This document shows positions 1 to 7,376 of a stretch of DNA of 18,298 nucleotides, in pieces (the first letter of the stretch is position 1; every line of letters starts with the position of its first letter). This stretch comes from JALZEG01 sp046263255 (lineage in GTDB: Bacteria > Actinomycetota > CADDZG01 > WHSQ01): assembly GCA_046263255.1 (NCBI GenBank), contig JBHELD010000039.1:1-18298 (forward strand). Direction: 5' to 3'. Made by a program: the position numbers and the translations under genes. The notes under the pieces are model-generated. The model searched no databases. It saw only the letters and a list, made by a program, of their open reading frames with translations, and was not told the DNA's origin.

Positions 1-142
1 GAGCAGACGACGGGTCGGCTCGGCGAGACGTCGGAGCAGACGACGGGTCGGCTCGGCGAGACGTCGGAGCAGACGACGGGTCGGCTCGGCGGGACGTCGG
101 AGCAGACGACGGGTCGGCTCGGCGAGACGTCGGAGCAGACGA
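1..142 (+). repeat. 33-bp in-frame tandem repeat, about 4.3 copies
   Basis: Four 33-bp units start at 1, 34, 67 and 100, and 10 bp of a fifth follow at 133. Units 1, 2 and 4 are identical; unit 3 has one A-to-G change (Glu to Gly). The period is 11 codons and encodes EQTTGRLGETS in the reductase frame. The array may continue left of the window. There are no spacers, so it is not a CRISPR array. The near-perfect identity, including third codon positions, indicates recent expansion by slippage or recombination. Confidence 0.95.
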
Positions 143-1800
143 AGAAGCCGCGGCGCCCCGTCGGCGAGGGCCAGTGGGGTCTCGGCTACACGACGCCGCT
201 CAACAGGCCGGAGCAGACGAAGCGCGACGACGACGGGCTCAACGTGCGTCGCCGGATCGAGGAGGTCTACTCGAAGAAGGGCTTCCGCTCGATCTGGCCG
301 GACGACCTCCGCAGCAGGTTCCGGTGGTGGGGCCTGTACACGCAGCGGGCACAGGGAGTCCCGGGCGGCCGCACCGCGGCGGTCGAGCCGCACGAGCTCG
401 AGGCGGAGTTCTTCATGCTGAGGGTCCGGATCGCCGGCGGCCTGCTGACGAGCGACCAGCTCCGAGCGATCGCGTGGGTCTCGGAGAGGTTCGGCCGCGA
501 CGTCGCCGACGTCACCGACCGGCAGAACGTGCAGCTCCACTGGATCCGGATCGAGGACGTCCCGCGCATCTTCGAGGCGCTGGAGTCGGTCGGCCTCACG
601 ACGTGCGAGGCGTGCGGCGACACACCGCGCAACATGATCGGGTGCCCTCTCGCCGGCGTCGACAAGCACGAGGTCATCGATCCGACGCCGGTGCTGGTCG
701 AGACGTCGCGCCGCTACGTCGGGGACCCCGCGTTCTCGAACCTCCCGTGCAAGTACAAGACCTCGATGACCGGCTGCCTGCAGCAGTGCGCGCAGCACGA
801 GATCAACGACGTGTCGTTCGTCGGGACCCGCGCCGCGTCGGACGGGCGGCCGGGGTTCGACCTGTGGGTCGGCGGCGGCCTGGGGCCCAACCCGAAGTTC
901 GCCCGCCGCCTCGGCGTGTTCGTCGAGCCGGACGACGTGCCCGACGTGTGGGCCGGCGTGACGTCGGTGTTCCGCGACTTCGGCTACCGCCGGGCGCGCA
1001 ACCGGGCGCGGCTCAAGTTCCTGATGGCGGACTGGGGGCCTGAGCGCTTCCGCGACGTGCTCGAGGACAGATACCTCGGGCGCGCCCTGGAGGACGGCGG
1101 CGCTCCCCCGCCGTCGCGGTCGTCGCAGCGGGATCACCTCGGGGTCCACGAGCAGAAGGACGGGTTGCACTACCTCGGCTTCGCGCCGCGCGCGGGCCGC
1201 ATCTTCGGGCACCAGCTCCGTCACGTCGCCGACCTCGCGCAGCGGTACGGGTCCGGCCGCATCCGGACGACGACGCAGCAGAAGATGGTCGTGCTCGACG
1301 TGCCGGGCGACCGCGTCGAGGCCGCGGTCGCGGAGCTCGAGGACCACGACCTGCGGGTGCGGCCGAGCGTCTTCCGCGCCGGCACGATGGCGTGCACCGG
1401 CATCGAGTTCTGCAAGCTCGCGATCGTCGAGACGAAGCAACGCGCGGACTGGCTCTACCGCGAGCTCGAAGAGCGGCTCCCGGACTTCGACGAGCACGTC
1501 CGGATCAACGTCAACGGCTGCCCGAACTCGTGCGCGCGCTTCCAGGTCGCGGACATAGGGCTGATGGGCTGCCTGATCACGCGCCCCGACGGGACGAAGG
1601 CCGACGGCTACCAGGTGCACGTCGGCGGCCACCTCGGGAAAGAGCACCGTCTCGGCCGCAAGGTGAAGGCGCTGAAGGTTCCGGCGAACGACCTCGCGGA
1701 CTACGTCGAACGCGTGCTCCGGCGCTTCGCCTCGTCGCGCGAGGACGGCGAGCCCTTCCACGCGTGGGCGGCGCGCGCGCCGGAGGCGTGGCTCAAGTGA
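1..1800 (+). CDS. sir: Ferredoxin-dependent sulfite/nitrite reductase (NirA/SirA type), 5' end outside window
   Basis: Siroheme/[4Fe-4S] enzyme for the six-electron reduction of sulfite to sulfide (or nitrite to ammonia) in the cytoplasm. 599 residues are visible and the frame is open from base 1. From about codon 55 the protein matches actinobacterial NirA: EGQWGLG, then FRWWGLYTQR, then two ferredoxin-like/siroheme half-domains. The cluster ligands are a Cys-x5-Cys pair (codons 465 and 471, ACTGIEFCK) and a Cys-x3-Cys pair (codons 507 and 511, NGCPNSC). Tyr113 and Cys205 (in EACGD) lie 92 residues apart, as do Tyr69 and Cys161, which are cross-linked in M. tuberculosis NirA; this favours sulfite as substrate. 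A GTG at 244 is not the start, because conserved family sequence continues upstream of it. Codons 1-47 are an 11-residue tandem repeat unlike normal family members. The gene overlaps the next by 4 bp (GTGA), and a siroheme synthase follows, which supports the call. Sulfite versus nitrite preference is not proven. Confidence 0.93.
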   Translation, partial: EQTTGRLGETSEQTTGRLGETSEQTTGRLGGTSEQTTGRLGETSEQTKKPRRPVGEGQWGLGYTTPLNRPEQTKRDDDGLNVRRRIEEVYSKKGFRSIWPDDLRSRFRWWGLYTQRAQGVPGGRTAAVEPHELEAEFFMLRVRIAGGLLTSDQLRAIAWVSERFGRDVADVTDRQNVQLHWIRIEDVPRIFEALESVGLTTCEACGDTPRNMIGCPLAGVDKHEVIDPTPVLVETSRRYVGDPAFSNLPCKYKTSMTGCLQQCAQHEINDVSFVGTRAASDGRPGFDLWVGGGLGPNPKFARRLGVFVEPDDVPDVWAGVTSVFRDFGYRRARNRARLKFLMADWGPERFRDVLEDRYLGRALEDGGAPPPSRSSQRDHLGVHEQKDGLHYLGFAPRAGRIFGHQLRHVADLAQRYGSGRIRTTTQQKMVVLDVPGDRVEAAVAELEDHDLRVRPSVFRAGTMACTGIEFCKLAIVETKQRADWLYRELEERLPDFDEHVRINVNGCPNSCARFQVADIGLMGCLITRPDGTKADGYQVHVGGHLGKEHRLGRKVKALKVPANDLADYVERVLRRFASSREDGEPFHAWAARAPEAWLK

Positions 1801-1994
1801 GCGCAAGCGCGCGCTCGCAGCCGTTCTACTGCCCCTACTGTGGCGAAGAGGACTTCGAGCCCGCGGGTGAGGAGGCGGGGACGTTCGCCTGCAACTCCTG
1901 CGACCGCGCGTGGCAGGTCCGGCTGCTCGGCGTGAACGTCTCGTCGCAGGCTGCGGGGCCGTCCGGCGCGCACGAGAGAGAGGCGAGGTCGTAG
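1797..1994 (+). CDS. Small zinc-ribbon protein between sulfite reductase and siroheme synthase
   Basis: A 65-residue protein with two knuckles, CPYCG (about residues 12-16) and CNSC (about 32-35), set in an FYCPYCG...FACNSCDRAW pattern. This is what a rubredoxin- or zinc-ribbon-like metal site looks like. The C-terminal 20 residues are low-complexity and probably disordered. The GTG start at 1797 overlaps the reductase stop (GTGA), and a GGAGG lies about 10 bases upstream within the reductase gene. The stop codon shares its last base with the GTG of the following gene, so all three genes are translationally linked. By position it may help in electron transfer, metal delivery or regulation of sulfite reduction, but this is inference. 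It is too short for most gene finders to rank highly. Confidence 0.75.
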   Translation: MSASARSQPFYCPYCGEEDFEPAGEEAGTFACNSCDRAWQVRLLGVNVSSQAAGPSGAHEREARS

Positions 1995-3352
1995 TGGCGT
2001 TCGGGTACCCGGTCTCGCTCGAGCTGCGCGGACGCCGGTGCGTCGTCGTCGGCGACGGGGCGCTCGCGGACGAGAAGGCCCGGGGCCTCGAGGAGGCGGG
2101 CGCGGAAACGGTCGTCGTCGCGGCCGGTGACTACGCGGAAGGCGCCCTGAGCGGCGCGTTCCTCTGCGTCGTGACCGACCCGGCCCCCGAGCTGCACGCG
2201 CGCGTCGCGGCCGAGGCCGCGGCGGAACGGGTCCTTCTGAACTGCGTCGACGACGTCCCCCACTGCGATTTCGCGGCCCCCTCGATCGTGCGGCGCGGCG
2301 ACCTCCGCATCGCGATCTCCACCGGAGGCAAGGCGCCCGCGCTCGCCAAGCGGCTGAGGCTGCGGATGGCGGAGGAGGTCGACGAGGCGTACGGCCCGCT
2401 GGTGGACCTCCTCGGCGAGGTCCGTGCCGAGACGATCGGGACCCGCGGCGACTTCGAGACGTGGCGCCGCCGGTGGCAGCACGCGCTCGACCAGCCTCTG
2501 CTCGACCTCGTGCGCGAGGGCCGGCTGGCAGAGGCGAAGGAGCTCGTGCGCCGGTGTCTGACGCAGGACCCCGGGCCGCGTCCCGTGCGGCGCGAGAAGG
2601 CCCGGCCCATGCCGCGGTGGATCGGCGGCGGAGTGTCGATCGTGGGCGCGGGGCCGGGAGATCCCGGACTGATCACCGTGCGGGGCAAGGCTCTGGTCGA
2701 GGCCGCCGACGTCGTCGTGTACGACCGCCTCGTCCATCCCGACCTCGTCGCCGGCAAGCGCGCGCTGTACGTCGGAAAGCAGGCGGGACGCCATTGCGCG
2801 ACGCAGGAGCAGATAAACGCCTTGCTCGTGCGGCTCGCGCGCGGCGGCGACCACGTGGTCAGGCTCAAGGGCGGCGACCCGTTCGTTTTCGGCCGCGGGG
2901 CGGAAGAAGCCCGCGCTCTCGCCGCCGCGGGGGTTCCGTTCGAGGTGGTCCCCGCGCCTTCGTCCGCGATCGCGGCCCCCGCCTACGCGGGCATCTCAGT
3001 CACCGACCGCACCGCCGCCTCGTCGGTCGCGTTCGTGTCCGGCGCGACCGCAGGGGGCCGCGCGCCCGACTGGCGCGGGCTCGCGACATCGGTCGACACG
3101 CTCGTGATCCTGATGCCGAACGGGTCGCTGCCGCGGATCGCCGCGGAGCTGGTCGCCGGGGGACGTCCGCCCTCCACTCCTTGCGCGGTGGTCGAGAACG
3201 GGACGCTCGACGATCAGCGGGTCGTGACGTGCCGCCTCTCCGAGCTTGCGTCGCAACGGCCGCCGTCGCCGTCGCTCGTCGTCGTGGGCGAGGTCGTCGC
3301 GGATCGGTTGACCTGGTTCGGCGACGTAGCGTCGGCCGCTACGACCGGCTGA
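1994..3352 (+). CDS. cysG: Siroheme synthase: fused precorrin-2 dehydrogenase/ferrochelatase and uroporphyrinogen-III C-methyltransferase
   Basis: 452 residues, close to E. coli CysG (457). The N-terminal half (about 1-200) is the Met8/CysG NAD-dependent dehydrogenase and ferrochelatase: VVVGDG at 17-22, the NxVD aspartate at 86, and STGGKAPALAKR at 109-120. The C-terminal half (about 212-448) is the SAM-dependent methyltransferase: VGAGPGDPGL at 217-226, VRLKGGDPFVFGRG at 289-302, VVENGT at 399-404 and a closing LTWFG as in CysG. The protein should convert uroporphyrinogen III to siroheme, the cofactor of the reductase encoded just upstream. The GTG start at 1994 gives the usual short N-terminus and has CGAGG five bases upstream; upstream in-frame codons belong to the zinc-ribbon gene region. 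A usual PG is PA at 320-321 (VVPAPSSA), a mild variation. The 3' end overlaps the opposing secreted-protein gene by 14 bp. Confidence 0.93.
   Translation: MAFGYPVSLELRGRRCVVVGDGALADEKARGLEEAGAETVVVAAGDYAEGALSGAFLCVVTDPAPELHARVAAEAAAERVLLNCVDDVPHCDFAAPSIVRRGDLRIAISTGGKAPALAKRLRLRMAEEVDEAYGPLVDLLGEVRAETIGTRGDFETWRRRWQHALDQPLLDLVREGRLAEAKELVRRCLTQDPGPRPVRREKARPMPRWIGGGVSIVGAGPGDPGLITVRGKALVEAADVVVYDRLVHPDLVAGKRALYVGKQAGRHCATQEQINALLVRLARGGDHVVRLKGGDPFVFGRGAEEARALAAAGVPFEVVPAPSSAIAAPAYAGISVTDRTAASSVAFVSGATAGGRAPDWRGLATSVDTLVILMPNGSLPRIAAELVAGGRPPSTPCAVVENGTLDDQRVVTCRLSELASQRPPSPSLVVVGEVVADRLTWFGDVASAATTG
3325..3343. terminator. Possible hairpin at the convergent gene ends
   Basis: A perfect 7-bp inverted repeat (CGTAGCG / CGCTACG) with a 5-base loop sits where the siroheme synthase (plus) and secreted-protein (minus) genes overlap. 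It could slow or stop transcription in both directions, but neither side has a T-run, so it is weak as an intrinsic terminator. Confidence 0.3.
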
Positions 3353-4619
3353 GCGTCGCGAGCGCATCCCTCAGCTCGCGCAGAGGGGGCATGCTTCCGC
3401 CGGCGCGCGACTCCACCGGATGCGCGGCGACCTCGCGTGACGAGGGGTACCCGTTGCCCTCGCCCACGCCCGCCCAATACCAGTCGAGGCTCAGTCGTCC
3501 CGCCTGAACCGTGAGGGTCGCGACGCGTTCCTCCACCGCCGGGAGCGTGATGCACTTCGGATATCCGTCCGACTGACCACCCGTCGGGAACGTGTCGATC
3601 TCGATCGTCTCTCCCCCCGCCTCGAACGTCGCCCGAACGGGGTCCGGCCCCCACCATCCGTGGAAGCAGTAGACGCTTGCCGTCGCGAGGAACGAGAACG
3701 AGTCCATCGGCGCGGTCGACCTGTGGATGGTCCCGCCGTAGGCGTCCGTCTCCTCCTCCGTCCATGCGCCGGTAAACGTCCCGGGCGCGTCGCGGTTCCC
3801 CTGGTCGTAAGGGACGCGCGTGCGGCGCACGGGGCCCAGCGTCTTGTTCCTCGCGCCGTCCTGCGCGACGGGACGGAGCATCACGTGCGCGCCCTGCTCG
3901 ACCGGTATGCGCAGCCGGTACCGGCCGGGAGACGTTCGCACCTGGACGACCTTCCATCTGCCCGATCCCGGCTCGCTCGTCAGCAACGCAGAGCGCTTGA
4001 ACCCCGAGAGGCCGTAGTCCAGGGCCTCCCACGTGAATCGCACGTAGGGCTCGAACGTCCACGGCGACGGCTCGGTGACCGCCTTGATCTGGGGGGGCGT
4101 CCAGTCGTGGATCAGGCGCCCTCTGTTCGGGACGACGTCCCAGCACCCACCGCCGCACCCCGGCGCGGTCTTCGTGAACGAGCCCACCGCGAAGGCCTGG
4201 CTGTGTCCGGGCGAGTAGTTGGTCACCTCCAGCCTCACCGAGCGCGGAGTCGGGAAGCTGAAGCTGGAGCGGTGGATCTCGCTGACGGAGTCGCTGTGCG
4301 GGTTGTACGCGAACCGCCTGAACCGCCCCCGCACCGAGACGAGGTACGTCCACTCCTCGCTCTTGCCGCGCCCGTCCGAGTCCACGTCGAGGATGACGAA
4401 GTCCTTCGGCCCCATCTGCGACGCCCGGAGCGGGCGGTCGAACGTGATCGTCACCGTGGGGCCGTAGCCGTAATGTCCTGCGGAGACGCTCCGGATCGAC
4501 AGCGTGCGGGCCGGCCCTCCCCGGTCGCGCCACGTCCACGAGTCCGCGGTCGCGGGGGCCTGCACGAGCCCGAACCCGAGCAGCGACGCCGCGAGAAGCC
4601 CCGCCGCAACCTTGCGCAT
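3339..4619 (-). CDS. Secreted protein of unknown function
   Basis: 426 residues with a clear Sec signal peptide: MRK, a hydrophobic stretch at about 4-21, and a likely cleavage after ATA (residue 25). The ATG at 4619 is chosen because GGAGG lies 6 bases upstream; a longer in-frame reading adds 14 residues with no support. I do not recognise a family. The middle (about 170-280, from DWTPPQIKAV to the end of the RPVAQDGARN segment) reads like an Ig/FN3-type beta-sandwich common in actinobacterial exported proteins. An earlier beta-rich segment (about 45-150) contains TVTITFDRPL. The C-terminal third has two cysteines (in VYCFHG and YPKCIT), and a CGGGC pair lies near residue 155; four cysteines could form two disulfides. 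No catalytic motif is evident. It appears to be a stand-alone gene, tail-to-tail with siroheme synthase and downstream of nusB on the same strand. Confidence 0.85.
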   Translation of the reverse strand: MRKVAAGLLAASLLGFGLVQAPATADSWTWRDRGGPARTLSIRSVSAGHYGYGPTVTITFDRPLRASQMGPKDFVILDVDSDGRGKSEEWTYLVSVRGRFRRFAYNPHSDSVSEIHRSSFSFPTPRSVRLEVTNYSPGHSQAFAVGSFTKTAPGCGGGCWDVVPNRGRLIHDWTPPQIKAVTEPSPWTFEPYVRFTWEALDYGLSGFKRSALLTSEPGSGRWKVVQVRTSPGRYRLRIPVEQGAHVMLRPVAQDGARNKTLGPVRRTRVPYDQGNRDAPGTFTGAWTEEETDAYGGTIHRSTAPMDSFSFLATASVYCFHGWWGPDPVRATFEAGGETIEIDTFPTGGQSDGYPKCITLPAVEERVATLTVQAGRLSLDWYWAGVGEGNGYPSSREVAAHPVESRAGGSMPPLRELRDALATLSRS

Positions 4620-4708
4620 GTGGCACCTCCACCCGGCGAGAAGTTCGGATCGAGCTGCCACGGGGCCGGTGACAGTGCTCGCCGGAGGCTCGTCCGCCCC
4701 CCTCGTAA

Positions 4709-4723
4709 GGCATGCAACATGCC
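4709..4723. promoter_or_regulatory. Inverted repeat (GGCATG-CAA-CATGCC) upstream of the secreted-protein gene
   Basis: A perfect 6-bp inverted repeat with a 3-base spacer, about 90 bases upstream of the secreted-protein start. A TTGACG (minus strand, 4741-4736) lies 18 bases from TTGCAT (4717-4712), which falls inside the repeat; this is a weak candidate promoter with the repeat as operator. Only the palindrome itself is certain. Confidence 0.35.
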
Positions 4724-4768
4724 CGGGGGGGCGCGCGTCAATGGGGTTTGAGGGTTATGGGGTCGTGG

Positions 4769-4786
4769 CCGGAGGTTTTCCGCCGG
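4769..4786 (-). terminator. Possible hairpin after nusB
   Basis: An 18-base hairpin downstream of the nusB stop: 7-bp arms with one A-G mismatch (CCGGAGG / CCGCCGG on the plus strand) and a 4-base loop. There is no T-run after it on the minus strand. It is plausible as the end of the long operon, but weak. The rest of the 4620-4810 gap shows no gene. Confidence 0.25.
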
Positions 4787-4810
4787 CTCTCGACCGTGGG
4801 CGCGGTTCGT

Positions 4811-5272
4811 TCAGCGCGCCTTCTCGACCTCGACTATCCGGCCCAGAAGGCCGTTTATGAAACGCCCCGAGTCGTCCGTCGAGTAGGACTTCGCCAGCTC
4901 CACGGCCTCGTTGATCGCCACCGCCACCGGCACGTCCTCGCGCCACAGCAGCTCGAACAGCGCCATCCGCAGCAGCGTCCGGTCGATCACCGGCATGCGC
5001 TCGATCGCCCAGCGGTCGGCGTGCGCGACGATCAGCTCGTCGATGTCCGCATGGTGACTCTGCACCCCCGCGACGAGGTCGCTGGCGTACGCGAGCGCCT
5101 CCTCGGACGGCTCCTCCTCGTCGGCGCCCTCCCCCGGCTGGTCCCCCGCCGTCGCCAGGACCCAGCCCCCGGCGCGCCGCGCCTCGAGCGCGTCGGTCGG
5201 CAGCTCGTCCCTGATCTCGGCCTCGTACAGGACGTCGAGCGCCAGCCTCCGCGCCGCACGCCGGGCCTTCAC
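4811..5272 (-). CDS. nusB: Transcription antitermination factor NusB
   Basis: 153 residues. NusB binds boxA RNA with NusE (S10) in rRNA antitermination. The C-terminal two thirds carry the family pattern: a short helix ending YASDLVAGV, then MPVIDRTLLRMALFELL, VAINEAVELAKSY and FINGLLGRI. The N-terminus KARRAARRLALDVLYE is the usual basic first helix, which decides the GTG start at 5272. The start lies 14 bases after the efp stop, with only a weak ribosome site. Between helices 1 and 2 is a Glu/Asp/Gly-rich loop (about residues 35-58, DQPGEGADEEEPSEE) longer than in E. coli NusB. It is the last gene of the aro-efp-nusB order familiar from actinobacteria. Confidence 0.95.
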   Translation of the reverse strand: MKARRAARRLALDVLYEAEIRDELPTDALEARRAGGWVLATAGDQPGEGADEEEPSEEALAYASDLVAGVQSHHADIDELIVAHADRWAIERMPVIDRTLLRMALFELLWREDVPVAVAINEAVELAKSYSTDDSGRFINGLLGRIVEVEKAR

Positions 5273-5286
5273 GAGCGGGACCGCAG

Positions 5287-5850
5287 CTACCCCTGAACCC
5301 GCGACTGATACTCGCCGGTGCGGGTGTCCACCTTGATCCGTTCGCCCTTCTCGACGAAGAGCGGGACCTGGACGACCGCGCCGGTCTCGACCGTCGCCGG
5401 CTTCAGCGCGCCCGAGACGCGGTCGCCCTTCAGCCCCGGCTCGGTGTCGACCACCTCGAGCTCCATCGACACCGGCATCTCTGCCCCCATCGGCGTCCCC
5501 TCGTAGACCGGGACCATCACGATCGTCGAGTCCTTGAGGAACTTGCGCGCCTCGCCGAGCAGCGCAGGGTCGACGTGCACCTGCTCGTAGCTCTCGTTGT
5601 CCATGAACACGAGGCCCGCGTCGTCCTCGTAGAGGTACTGCATCTCGCGCTTGTCGAGGACGGCGAGGTCGACCTTCTCGTCGGCCCGGAACGTCTTGTC
5701 GACGACCGCACCGTTCTTCAGGTTCTTGAGCTTCGTCTTCACGAACGCCTGCCCCTTGCCCGGTTTCACGTGCTGGTAGTCGACGATCGTGAACAGGCCG
5801 TTGTCGAGGTTGAGCGTCTGGCCCGGCCTCATGTCGTTCGTTGAGATCAC
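5287..5850 (-). CDS. efp: Translation elongation factor P
   Basis: 187 residues, the full family length. It has the three beta-barrel domains of EF-P, which relieves ribosome stalling at polyproline. Characteristic stretches are ISTNDMRPG at the N-terminus, FVKTKLKNL, EMQYLYED, and VDTRTGEYQSR at the C-terminus. The GTG start at 5850 gives the canonical [M]ISTND start and is preceded by AGGAAGG. The tip residue of the domain I loop is Lys32 in KPGKGQAF. Many actinobacterial EF-Ps have PGKGP here and work with an unmodified lysine; this one has Gln in place of the second Pro. No modification enzyme is encoded nearby. The pilus proteins encoded upstream in the same unit are proline-rich (PilO tail, PilP linker), so they are plausible clients. 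Confidence 0.97.
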   Translation of the reverse strand: MISTNDMRPGQTLNLDNGLFTIVDYQHVKPGKGQAFVKTKLKNLKNGAVVDKTFRADEKVDLAVLDKREMQYLYEDDAGLVFMDNESYEQVHVDPALLGEARKFLKDSTIVMVPVYEGTPMGAEMPVSMELEVVDTEPGLKGDRVSGALKPATVETGAVVQVPLFVEKGERIKVDTRTGEYQSRVQG

Positions 5851-5862
5851 TTCCCGCCCTTC

Positions 5863-6942
5863 CTAATGGATTTCGATCAGCGTGTCCTTGGGCGCCTTGC
5901 CCAGCACCTCCGAGCCTTCCTCCGTCACGAGCACGCAGTCCTCGACCCTGATGCCGCCCGCCTCCACCTGATAGATCCCGGGCTCGACCGTCACGACGTC
6001 GGACGCGACCAGCGTGTCCTCCGACGTCTTGTGGAGCCGCGGGGCCTCGTGGACGTCCAGGCCGACGCCGTGGCCGAGCCCGTGGCCGAACGTGTCGCCG
6101 TATCCGGCGCCGTCGATCACCGCGCGCGCCGCCGCATCGACTGCGACGCCCGTGGCGCCGGGGGCGACGGCATCGACGCCCGCCGTCTGGGACGCGAGGA
6201 CGGTGTCGTAGACCACCTTCTGGTCGTCGTTCGCGGCTCCCAGCACGACCGTCCGGGTGAGATCGGAGCAATATCCGTGCCAGCGCGCGCCGAAGTCGAG
6301 CAGGACGAGGTCGCCCGCGGCGAGCTCGCGGTCGGAGGGCGTGTGATGGATGTGTGCCGAGAGCGGGCCGGAGCCGACGATCGGCTCGAACGCGACCGAC
6401 TCCGCGCCGCGCCGGCGCATCTCGACCTCGAGGTCGAGCGCGATCTCCCGCTCCGTCCGACCCGCGCCGAGGCGGTCGAGGACCCACGTGAACGCCTCGT
6501 CGCCGATCCTCACGGCCTCGCGGAGCAGCGAGAGCTCCTCGGCGTCTTTGCGGCGCCGCAGCTCCTCGACGAGGTTCTTCGTGGGAGCGAGCTCGACGTC
6601 GCCGAGCTTCTCCGCAAGCTGGTCGCGCTGCGCGACCGTCATCGTCGCGGCCTCGATGCCGACCTTCGAGATCCCCGCGGCCCCCAGCGTCCGGCCGAGC
6701 GGCTCGTGCAGGAACGCCTCGTAGACGGCCACCTCCGCGCCCTCGACCAGCCGACCGGCGCGGGCCCGGTAGCGCGGATCGGTGAAGAACACGGCGGTAG
6801 CCGCGGTGACGAGCACCTGCCCGTTCGTCCCGGAGAACCCGCACAGGTAGCGCACGTTCGTCAGGTTCGTCACGAGCAGCGCCTCGACGCCGGTGCCGCC
6901 GACGGCCTCACGCAGCCGCGCGATGCGCCCTCCGTAGTCCAT
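5863..6942 (-). CDS. M24B metallopeptidase, Xaa-Pro aminopeptidase/dipeptidase (PepP/PepQ type)
   Basis: 359 residues. A creatinase-like N-terminal domain (about 1-125; VTNLTNVRYLCGF, FFTDPRY) is followed by the pita-bread peptidase domain (about 130-355). All five dinuclear metal ligands are present: Asp216 (LLDFGA), Asp227 (YCSDLTRT), His291 (GHGVGLDVHE), Glu320 (TVEPGIY) and Glu334 (IRVEDCV); His298 is the conserved second histidine. It is a cytosolic enzyme that should cleave peptides with proline in the second position. The ATG at 6942 overlaps the aroQ stop by one base (TGATG) and has GGTGAGG five bases upstream. In mycobacteria the gene at this place is pepQ. Dipeptidase versus aminopeptidase cannot be told from sequence alone, so no symbol is given. 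Confidence 0.93.
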   Translation of the reverse strand: MDYGGRIARLREAVGGTGVEALLVTNLTNVRYLCGFSGTNGQVLVTAATAVFFTDPRYRARAGRLVEGAEVAVYEAFLHEPLGRTLGAAGISKVGIEAATMTVAQRDQLAEKLGDVELAPTKNLVEELRRRKDAEELSLLREAVRIGDEAFTWVLDRLGAGRTEREIALDLEVEMRRRGAESVAFEPIVGSGPLSAHIHHTPSDRELAAGDLVLLDFGARWHGYCSDLTRTVVLGAANDDQKVVYDTVLASQTAGVDAVAPGATGVAVDAAARAVIDGAGYGDTFGHGLGHGVGLDVHEAPRLHKTSEDTLVASDVVTVEPGIYQVEAGGIRVEDCVLVTEEGSEVLGKAPKDTLIEIH

Positions 6943-7376
6943 CACGACCTCACCATCCCTTGGAGCGCACGGAGCGCCAGCGCGTACGAGCGGGGGCCGA
7001 ACCCCGCGACGATCCCGGCCGCGGCCTCCGCCGTCAGCGATCGCCTCCGCCACGGCTCGCGCGCGTGGATGTTCGACAGGTGCACCTCCACGACGGGGTA
7101 CGGCACCGCGCGCACGGCATCGGCGATCGCGCGGCTCGTGTGCGAGTACGCCGCCGGGTTCACGAGCGCGCCCTCGACGCGGCCGATGCCGCCGTGCAGG
7201 AGGTCGATGATCTCGCCCTCGCCCGACGACTGGTGCACCTCGAGGTCGATACCGAGCTCCGCGGCCTCCTTCTCGAGCGCGGCGTTGACGTCGTCGAGGG
7301 TGGCCGGACCGTACACCGACAGCTCGCGCGTCCCCAACAGGTTGAGGTTGGGTCCGTGCACCACCAGCGCCTTCAC
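6942..7376 (-). CDS. aroQ: 3-dehydroquinate dehydratase, type II
   Basis: 144 residues, the size of the dodecameric type II enzyme that dehydrates 3-dehydroquinate to 3-dehydroshikimate, the third step of the shikimate pathway. Visible are HGPNLNLLGTRE at 7-18 (active-site lid region), catalytic Tyr22 in SVYGP, Asn73 in LVNPAAYSHTS, catalytic His99 in VEVHLSNIHARE, and an Arg cluster at 110-112. The GTG start at 7376 overlaps the upstream aroB stop (GTGA) and has GAGGAGG about 8 bases upstream. A longer ATG reading from 7403 would add 9 residues and is less likely. Confidence 0.95.
   Translation of the reverse strand: MKALVVHGPNLNLLGTRELSVYGPATLDDVNAALEKEAAELGIDLEVHQSSGEGEIIDLLHGGIGRVEGALVNPAAYSHTSRAIADAVRAVPYPVVEVHLSNIHAREPWRRRSLTAEAAAGIVAGFGPRSYALALRALQGMVRS

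Noticed and set aside
1..142. Short regular repeats that could suggest a CRISPR array
   Set aside because: Units are directly adjacent with no spacers, are a multiple of three, and continue the reductase reading frame.
244..1800. A reductase starting at the GTG at 244
   Set aside because: Conserved NirA sequence (EGQWGLG, PLN) lies upstream in the same frame, so the true start is earlier and outside the window.
1835..2854. A 339-residue minus-strand open frame
   Set aside because: It lies opposite the siroheme synthase and zinc-ribbon genes, whose motifs are clear; the frame shows no ribosome site or recognisable domain.
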